A DNA stretch of 10,395 nt, from positions 1-10,395 of the forward strand of contig CALXZQ010000039.1 in NCBI GenBank assembly GCA_944393275.1. Reading direction: 5' to 3'. This DNA comes from an uncultured Clostridia bacterium. GTDB taxonomy: Bacteria; Bacillota; Clostridia; TANB77; CAG-508. The notes under the pieces are model-generated. The model did no database searches. It saw only the letters and a list, made by a program, of their open reading frames with translations, and was not told the DNA's origin. The position numbers and the translations under genes were made by a program. Positions 5,342-10,395 of the stretch are shown piece by piece. Position 1 is the first letter of the stretch; every line of letters starts with the position of its first letter.

Positions 5342-6196
5342 ATGAAACATAATAAGAAAGATTTAAAATCAGATAGTAATACCAATATATCATCAGGAAA
5401 TTCTTTGTTTTATTCCAAGAGATTCAGAAAAATTTGGATGATTTTCTTATTAGTTCTTGTTTTTTTAATAATAAGACTTATATATATCCAATTCGTAGAT
5501 GGAGCATATTTAAAGGAATTAGCATATAGACAGCAGACAACTAACCAATTAATTAGTCCCAAAAGAGGTACTATTTATGACTCAAGTGGTAAAAAATTGG
5601 CGATAAGTTCAGTAGTAGATACAGTGTCTATAAATCCTGGTAAAATTACTAGAAAAGATGAAGAATCAACAAAAGCCAAAAAAGAACTTGTTGCTAAAGG
5701 TCTTTCAGAAATTTTTGAATTAAACTATGAAGAAACTCTAGCTAAAGTTAATAGTACTTCTTCTGTCCAGACAATTGCTAAAAAAGTGGAAAAAGACAAA
5801 ATAGATAAACTAAAAGCATGGATGGATGAAAATAATATTTCTGTAGGAATTAATATTGATGAAGATACTAAAAGATATTATCCATACAATAATTTAGCAT
5901 CTAATCTCCTAGGTTTCTGTGGTAGTGAAAATGAAGGAAGACAAGGTATTGAATTAAGTTGGAATTCTGTACTTACTGGTACTCCTGGAAAGATAGTTAC
6001 TTCTCAGGATGCTTTTCAAGAAGAAATTCCTAATACGGATGAAACATATATCCCTGCTGAAAACGGTAATGATATTGTTTTAACTATAGATTTTTATATT
6101 CAATCTGTAGTAGAAAAATATCTAAAGGAAGCTGTAGATAAATATTCTGCAACAAGAGGACGGAACTGTTATTGCTATGGATCCTTCTACAGGTGA
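5342..6196 (+). CDS. Class B penicillin-binding protein, N-terminal part (frameshifted gene)
   Basis: This is the first half of a peptidoglycan D,D-transpeptidase of the FtsI/PBP2x/SpoVD type. A 30-residue cytoplasmic tail is followed by one membrane anchor (about 31-50) and the PBP dimerisation domain, with the signature SPKRGTIYDSSGKKLA (72-87) and GRQGIELSWN (about 200-209). It has GTGG (5329-5332) upstream of the ATG as a weak ribosome site. Sense coding ends after about ATRG (codon 273, 6160). A net +1 change there puts the last dozen residues (RNCYC...) out of register, and a TGA stops translation at 6196. The catalytic domain continues in the next frame. Rejoined, the gene would encode about 756 residues, normal for a two-PASTA member. 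As written it gives an anchor without a transpeptidase. Confidence 0.9.
   Translation: MKHNKKDLKSDSNTNISSGNSLFYSKRFRKIWMIFLLVLVFLIIRLIYIQFVDGAYLKELAYRQQTTNQLISPKRGTIYDSSGKKLAISSVVDTVSINPGKITRKDEESTKAKKELVAKGLSEIFELNYEETLAKVNSTSSVQTIAKKVEKDKIDKLKAWMDENNISVGINIDEDTKRYYPYNNLASNLLGFCGSENEGRQGIELSWNSVLTGTPGKIVTSQDAFQEEIPNTDETYIPAENGNDIVLTIDFYIQSVVEKYLKEAVDKYSATRGRNCYCYGSFYR
6155..6165 (+). other. Frameshift site in the PBP gene
   Basis: The bases AGAGGACGGAA contain the switch. Reading AGA GGA, dropping C6161, then GGA ACT GTT ATT restores RGGTVIAMDPSTG, the conserved start of the transpeptidase domain. The CGG codon formed in the original frame is uncommon for this AT-rich genome. There is no homopolymer or slippery heptamer, which argues against programmed frameshifting. 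Confidence 0.85.
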
Positions 6197-7613
6197 TGTA
6201 TTGGCAATGGCAACTTATCCAGACTATAATTTAAATACACCTTCTGAACCTAATTCTGCTTTAGTATCTACTTGGGATACTCTAACATCTGACCAAAAAA
6301 ATGACGCTCTTCAAGAAATGTGGAGAAATAAAGTTATAAGTAGTACTTATGAGCCAGGTTCTCCTTTTAAACTTATAACAGCCACTGTAGCATTAGAAGA
6401 GAATATAACAACTGAAGATGTCGATCAAGATTTTTATTGTGCTGGTTATGAAATGGTTGGATCAACAAGAGTAAGTTGCTGGTCTCAAAATCACAAGGGA
6501 TATAAATCATTAAGACAAGCTCTTCAATATTCTTGTAATCCATCATTTATCCAGCTAGGAACCAGAATAGGCGCTTCTACATTATATAAATATTATGCGG
6601 CTTTTGGATTACTTGAAAAAACTGGTATAGATTTACCTTCTGAATCTTCAAGTATTTTCTTTAAATCTCCTGATAATATTCTTCCAATAGAACTTGCTAC
6701 AATGTCATTTGGTCAAAGAATTAATGTAACACCTATTCAATTATGTTCAGCTGTTTCTGCTATTGCAAATGATGGAGTTTTAATGAAGCCTAGAATTGTA
6801 AAACAAATTATCAATACAGATACAAATACAACTACAGATATAGAGCCTGTAGAAATAAGACAAGTAATTTCAAAAACAACATCCGAAAAGATGAGAGATT
6901 TGATGCATTCTGTTGTTATTGATGGAACTGGTAGAAGTGCAAATATTTCTGGATATTCTATAGGAGGAAAAACAGGTACTTCTGAACCTCCAGTAAATAA
7001 ACCAGAAGATGGATATGTTGCATCTTATATAGCAATTGCACCTACTGAAAAAACCGAGATTTGCTTATTGATGGCTTTATATGATCCTCAGGGTCAGCAC
7101 CAAGGAGGAACAACTTGTGGTCCATATGTAAAGAAAATGTTAGAAGAAATTTTACCTTATTTAGGTTTAAACTCTACAGACGTTCAGACTGCTACAGCTG
7201 ATGATACCATTGTAACAAAGGAATCTAAAGTTACTGTTCCTGATATAAAAAATAAAACAGTAACAGAAGCTAGAAAAATATTGGAGCAATATGACTTAAA
7301 GGTAAACTTCTCTACGGATGGAGATGAAAACACTTTAGTAGTTTCAGATCAATTCCCTGAATCTGGAAGTTCTGTGGTATCTAACTCTATTATTTCATTA
7401 TATACAACCCAAAATGATACAAGAATTTCAGTTACTGTTCCCGACGTTACTGGTTTATCGATAGAACAAGCTCAAAGTAAATTATCTAGTTTTAATTTAA
7501 ATTTAACATATTCCGAGAATAGTTCTTCTGGTACTATTTCTGAACAAGATATAAAACCAGGAACAATGGTTGAAGAAGGAACTATAATAACAGTAAAACT
7601 AAAGAGTGATTAA
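6177..7613 (+). CDS. Class B penicillin-binding protein, transpeptidase and two PASTA domains (frameshifted gene)
   Basis: This is the catalytic half of the PBP begun at 5342. True coding resumes at about 6162. The ATG at 6177 is internal, in AMDPSTG, and has no good ribosome site. The active-site motifs are intact: SxxK as SPFK (62-65), SxN as SCN (119-121) and KTG (265-267), numbered from this ATG; add 278 for the rejoined protein. Two C-terminal PASTA repeats, about 351-410 and 418-476, each start VTVPD; these can bind peptidoglycan or beta-lactams. STYEPGS and CW...QYSCNPSFIQLG are close to the SpoVD/FtsI branch. Two PASTA copies resemble PBP2x, so I leave the symbol open between spoVD and ftsI. 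A terminator follows. Confidence 0.92.
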   Translation: MDPSTGDVLAMATYPDYNLNTPSEPNSALVSTWDTLTSDQKNDALQEMWRNKVISSTYEPGSPFKLITATVALEENITTEDVDQDFYCAGYEMVGSTRVSCWSQNHKGYKSLRQALQYSCNPSFIQLGTRIGASTLYKYYAAFGLLEKTGIDLPSESSSIFFKSPDNILPIELATMSFGQRINVTPIQLCSAVSAIANDGVLMKPRIVKQIINTDTNTTTDIEPVEIRQVISKTTSEKMRDLMHSVVIDGTGRSANISGYSIGGKTGTSEPPVNKPEDGYVASYIAIAPTEKTEICLLMALYDPQGQHQGGTTCGPYVKKMLEEILPYLGLNSTDVQTATADDTIVTKESKVTVPDIKNKTVTEARKILEQYDLKVNFSTDGDENTLVVSDQFPESGSSVVSNSIISLYTTQNDTRISVTVPDVTGLSIEQAQSKLSSFNLNLTYSENSSSGTISEQDIKPGTMVEEGTIITVKLKSD

Positions 7614-7621
7614 TAATTATT

Positions 7622-7652
7622 AAAAGTACCTTGTAAAATGCAAGGTACTTTT
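7622..7652. terminator. Bidirectional terminator between the PBP and ATPase genes
   Basis: AAAAGTACCTTG (7622-7633) and CAAGGTACTTTT (7641-7652) form a 12-bp perfect stem with a seven-base loop. Seven T run from 7649 for the plus strand, and the A4 start gives U4 on the minus strand. It serves the two convergent genes. Confidence 0.88.
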
Positions 7653-7669
7653 TTTATTTTATTAAATTA

Positions 7670-10288
7670 TTATTTATATGAATATACCACTTTTCCAAAC
7701 TTAATTTCATTTGATTTTTTCTGTATTTCTACAATAATAATTGGTAAAATAGATATTATCGCTACATATATCCATTGAGTAGTATTTAATTGCGTAAGTT
7801 CAAAAACCTGTGCAACACTTGGAATAATAGCTACGCCAATTTGTAGAATAGTTCCTATTATAAATGCTCCTAATAAATATTTATTACTTAATATTCCCTT
7901 TTTGAAAATCGATTCTTCACTTCTAACATTAAAACAATGTACCAATTCTAGTATTCCTAAGCTTACAAATGCCATTGTTCTTCCTACTTCTAGACTATAT
8001 CTGTTTCCTATACTAAATGCTACTAATGTAAGAATTCCTATCATAAAACCTTCTGCAAATATTTTTCCAAATAATCCATCTGCAAATATTCCTTTCTTAG
8101 GGTCTATTGCTTTTTTATTCATTATATCTTTATCTGGATTCTCTAGTCCTAATGCTATGCCTGGAATAGAATCTGTTACTAAATTAATCCAAAGTAATTG
8201 GATGGCAAGTAGTGGTGATGGCATTCCTAATAACATTCCAACAAAAATTGTTACAATTTCTCCTATATTCGTTGAAATTAGAAAACGTATGCATTTTCTA
8301 ATATTCTCATATATACATCTTCCCTGTTTTACAGATTCTACTATCGTTACAAAGTTGTCATCTGTAAGTACCATGTCCGCGGCATTTTTAGCTACATCTG
8401 TTCCATTTAATCCCATAGCAATCCCTATATCTGCATTTTTTAATGCTGGTGCATCATTTACTCCATCCCCAGTCATAGCAACAACTGCTCCTGTACTTTG
8501 AAATGCTTTTACTATTCTAACTTTATGCTCCGGAGACACTCTCGCAAATACAGAATATTTCATAATATTCTTCTCCAACTCTATTTGTGGTATTTTATCT
8601 AATTCTTGACCTGTTATAGCAATATCAACACCTTTTAATATACCAATTTCTTTTGCTATTGCTTTGGCTGTAATTATATGATCTCCCGTTATCATTACAG
8701 TTTTTATTCCTGCTTTTCTACATGTTTGTATTGCTTCTATAACACCTTCTCTTATAGGATCTTTAATTCCTATTAACCCTACAAAGTTTAATTCATTTTC
8801 TACAGATAAGCTATCTATTTTACTTGGAAGTGCATCTACATCTTTGTATGCAACAGCCAATACTCTTAATGCTTTTCCTGCCATTTTATTATTTTTATTT
8901 TGAATTTCTTCTTTTTTTTCTTCTTTCAATTTAAAAATACTGTTACCTTCTACATAATTACTGCACCTGTATAATAATACATCTGGTGCTCCTTTTGTAA
9001 TTACTCTATACATACCATTATTTAATCTATGTATTGTAGTCATCAGTTTTCTTGATGATTCAAATGGTATTTCATCTACTTTTGGATACATTTCATATAA
9101 TGAATCTTTATTTATATTATTGTCTAATGCACAATTAACTATTGCAACTTCTGTTGCTTCTCCTTCTGCATAAATTTTTTGATTATCATATATAATATTA
9201 CATTCTGTGCACATACTTCCTAGCTCTAAAATAAAGTCTTTATCGCCTTTTATTTGTACTATTTTCATTTTATTTTGAGTTAATGTTCCGGTCTTATCAG
9301 AGCAAATTATTCTACTACTTCCCAATGTTTCAACTGCTGGAAGCTTTCTTATTATTGCATTTTTTTTTGCCATTCTTGTAACTCCAATAGAAAGCATAAT
9401 AGTCACTATTGCCGGCATGCCTTCTGGTATAGCTGCTACAGCAAGTCCTACCGATGTCATAAACATTTCAAGTGGTTCTGTTTTCTTCATTATTCCTATA
9501 ACAAATATTACAAAGCATATTATCAAACATGCTGTTCCTATTCCTTTACTTACTTGTTCTAATCTTTTTTGTATAGGTGTTAATGGCGCTTCATCTGAAA
9601 TTATCATTTGAGCAATTTTTCCTACTTTTGTATTCATTCCAGTTTCTGTAACTATTGCTTCTCCATGTCCATTAGTTACTATCGTTCCACCAAATGCTAT
9701 ATTCTTCATATCTCCAATTGGTATTTCTTTTTCAAATATTGTATTTGATATTTTATTTACAGATGTTGTCTCTCCTGTTAAACTTGACTCTTCTATCTTT
9801 AAATTATATGCGTTTATTATTCTACAATCAGCCGGAACAAAACTTCCGGATTCTAATATTACTACATCTCCAGGGACTACTCTTTCATTCTCTATATTTA
9901 TAATTTTTCCATTCCTTTTTACTTTTGCCATTGGTGCAGACATCTTTTTAAGTGATTCAATTGCCTTTTCGGCCTTACTTTCTTGTAGTAATCCCATTAT
10001 TGCATTAAATATAACAATAGCAATAATTATTATAGAATCAAAATATTCATTACTACCTTCAATATAACTAATTCCTGCAGATATAATAGATGCAATTATT
10101 AATATAATTATCATAAAATCATTAAATTGTTTTAAAAATCTAACTAATATACTTTCACTTTTCTTGTTTTCTATTTTATTTAATCCATATATTTCAACTC
10201 TTTTTATAGCTTCTTCTTCATCCAACCCCATTTTTTCATTTGTATTTAAAATTTCACTAATTTCATCTACACTTTTTGTATACCACAT
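7670..10288 (-). CDS. Ca2+-transporting P-type ATPase (SERCA-like, P2A)
   Basis: This membrane pump uses ATP to expel Ca2+. The 872-residue protein has the P2-ATPase order: cation N-domain (1-50), M1-M2 (about 56-105), actuator domain with TGET (171-174), M3-M4 (about 250-300) with PEGMP (288-292), phosphorylation motif DKTGTLT with Asp331, nucleotide-domain KGAPD (432-436), TGD (534-536), TGDGVND (606-612), and M5-M10 (about 665-855). Ca2+ ligands of both SERCA sites align: Glu289 in M4, Asn674 and Glu677 in M5, Asn702, Thr705 and Asp706 in M6, and Glu781 in M8. The ATG at 10288 is chosen for AAAGGAG 8 bases upstream. A longer reading to 10366 would cover the promoter region and has no ribosome site. 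It is a single-gene unit, close in type to YloB and LMCA1. Confidence 0.93.
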   Translation of the reverse strand: MWYTKSVDEISEILNTNEKMGLDEEEAIKRVEIYGLNKIENKKSESILVRFLKQFNDFMIIILIIASIISAGISYIEGSNEYFDSIIIIAIVIFNAIMGLLQESKAEKAIESLKKMSAPMAKVKRNGKIINIENERVVPGDVVILESGSFVPADCRIINAYNLKIEESSLTGETTSVNKISNTIFEKEIPIGDMKNIAFGGTIVTNGHGEAIVTETGMNTKVGKIAQMIISDEAPLTPIQKRLEQVSKGIGTACLIICFVIFVIGIMKKTEPLEMFMTSVGLAVAAIPEGMPAIVTIMLSIGVTRMAKKNAIIRKLPAVETLGSSRIICSDKTGTLTQNKMKIVQIKGDKDFILELGSMCTECNIIYDNQKIYAEGEATEVAIVNCALDNNINKDSLYEMYPKVDEIPFESSRKLMTTIHRLNNGMYRVITKGAPDVLLYRCSNYVEGNSIFKLKEEKKEEIQNKNNKMAGKALRVLAVAYKDVDALPSKIDSLSVENELNFVGLIGIKDPIREGVIEAIQTCRKAGIKTVMITGDHIITAKAIAKEIGILKGVDIAITGQELDKIPQIELEKNIMKYSVFARVSPEHKVRIVKAFQSTGAVVAMTGDGVNDAPALKNADIGIAMGLNGTDVAKNAADMVLTDDNFVTIVESVKQGRCIYENIRKCIRFLISTNIGEIVTIFVGMLLGMPSPLLAIQLLWINLVTDSIPGIALGLENPDKDIMNKKAIDPKKGIFADGLFGKIFAEGFMIGILTLVAFSIGNRYSLEVGRTMAFVSLGILELVHCFNVRSEESIFKKGILSNKYLLGAFIIGTILQIGVAIIPSVAQVFELTQLNTTQWIYVAIISILPIIIVEIQKKSNEIKFGKVVYSYK

Positions 10289-10311
10289 ATTTTTATCTCC
10301 TTTGTACAGGT

Positions 10312-10341
10312 TATATATTATATATATGCAGGATTGTCCAA
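10312..10341 (-). promoter_or_regulatory. Probable ATPase promoter region
   Basis: The minus strand has TTGGAC (10341-10336) followed by a TATATATAATATATAA run holding a perfect TATAAT (10322-10317), though only 13 bases separate these two. An 18-base spacing would use TATATA (10317-10312) instead. The exact -10 is uncertain. The position between the upstream terminator and the ATPase ribosome site suits a promoter. Confidence 0.35.
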
Positions 10342-10359
10342 ATTTAGAACATCTATTTT

Positions 10360-10395
10360 TTAACAAAAAACAAGAGCATATTTTAATATACTCTT
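10360..10395 (-). terminator. Terminator of a minus-strand gene beyond the window
   Basis: Read on the minus strand, AAGAG (10395-10391) pairs with CTCTT (10376-10372), and ATATT (10389-10385) with AATAT (10382-10378). There is one mismatch between the blocks and a two-base loop at 10384-10383, so the tip probably opens. GTTTTTTGTT follows. It would end the transcript of a gene to the right of the window. Confidence 0.6.

Noticed and set aside
6150..6196. Programmed frameshift in the PBP gene
   Set aside because: No slippery heptamer, internal Shine-Dalgarno or following hairpin, and PBPs of this type are not known to use frameshifting.
7902..8501. 199-codon plus-strand open frame inside the ATPase gene
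   Set aside because: It is antisense to the strongly conserved M5-M8 and phosphorylation-domain coding region, has no ribosome site, and its residues look like reverse-frame translation.
9417..9903. Two plus-strand open frames of 64 and 69 codons in the ATPase gene
   Set aside because: Antisense shadows of the M3-M4 and actuator regions.
10289..10366. 26-residue N-terminal extension of the ATPase
   Set aside because: It would translate the ribosome site and the TATA-rich promoter region, and there is no ribosome site before 10366.
1..10395. Mobile elements, CRISPR, toxin-antitoxin or defence genes
   Set aside because: No transposase or integrase, regular spaced repeats, or recognisable defence domains. 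All large genes are core housekeeping families.

Overview
The window is a stretch of core chromosome from an AT-rich (about 30% G+C by eye) Gram-positive bacterium. It most resembles the Clostridia or a related low-GC Firmicute lineage. Evidence for this is the strong GGAGG-type ribosome sites, the T-box riboswitch, a Gram-positive-type LexA operator, a DUF951 protein, a sortase, and a PASTA-domain penicillin-binding protein. The genetic code looks standard: UGA acts as a stop and Trp is UGG. I see no mobile element, CRISPR array, rRNA or tRNA.

Layout. 1-112 holds a pile of short perfect hairpins ending in a terminator. 94-968 (minus) is lexA followed by a 59-residue protein of unknown function. 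969-1339 is a divergent control region with a lexA promoter and LexA box in one direction and a serS promoter plus T-box riboswitch (specifier UCU, Ser) in the other. 1340-3229 (plus) is serS followed by the ribosome-assembly GTPase engB. A bidirectional terminator (3228-3268) separates these from the minus-strand pair sortase/DUF951 (3260-4262), which has its own extended -10 promoter. Upstream of it is rsmA (4354-5211, minus). A 130-bp AT-rich divergent promoter region follows. Then comes a class B PBP with two PASTA domains (5342-7613, plus), broken by a net +1 frameshift near 6161. A second bidirectional terminator (7622-7652) separates it from a SERCA-like Ca2+ P-type ATPase (7670-10288, minus). 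The window ends in a probable terminator of a minus-strand gene lying beyond it.

How the genes fit together. These are mostly independent housekeeping units: SOS control (lexA), tRNA-Ser charging controlled by uncharged tRNA (T-box/serS), ribosome biogenesis (engB, rsmA), the cell surface (sortase, PBP) and Ca2+ export. I found no convincing undescribed system. The points most worth a second look are the PBP frameshift, the unknown small gene behind lexA, the hairpin cluster at the left edge, and the U at the variable T-box position in a serine T-box.
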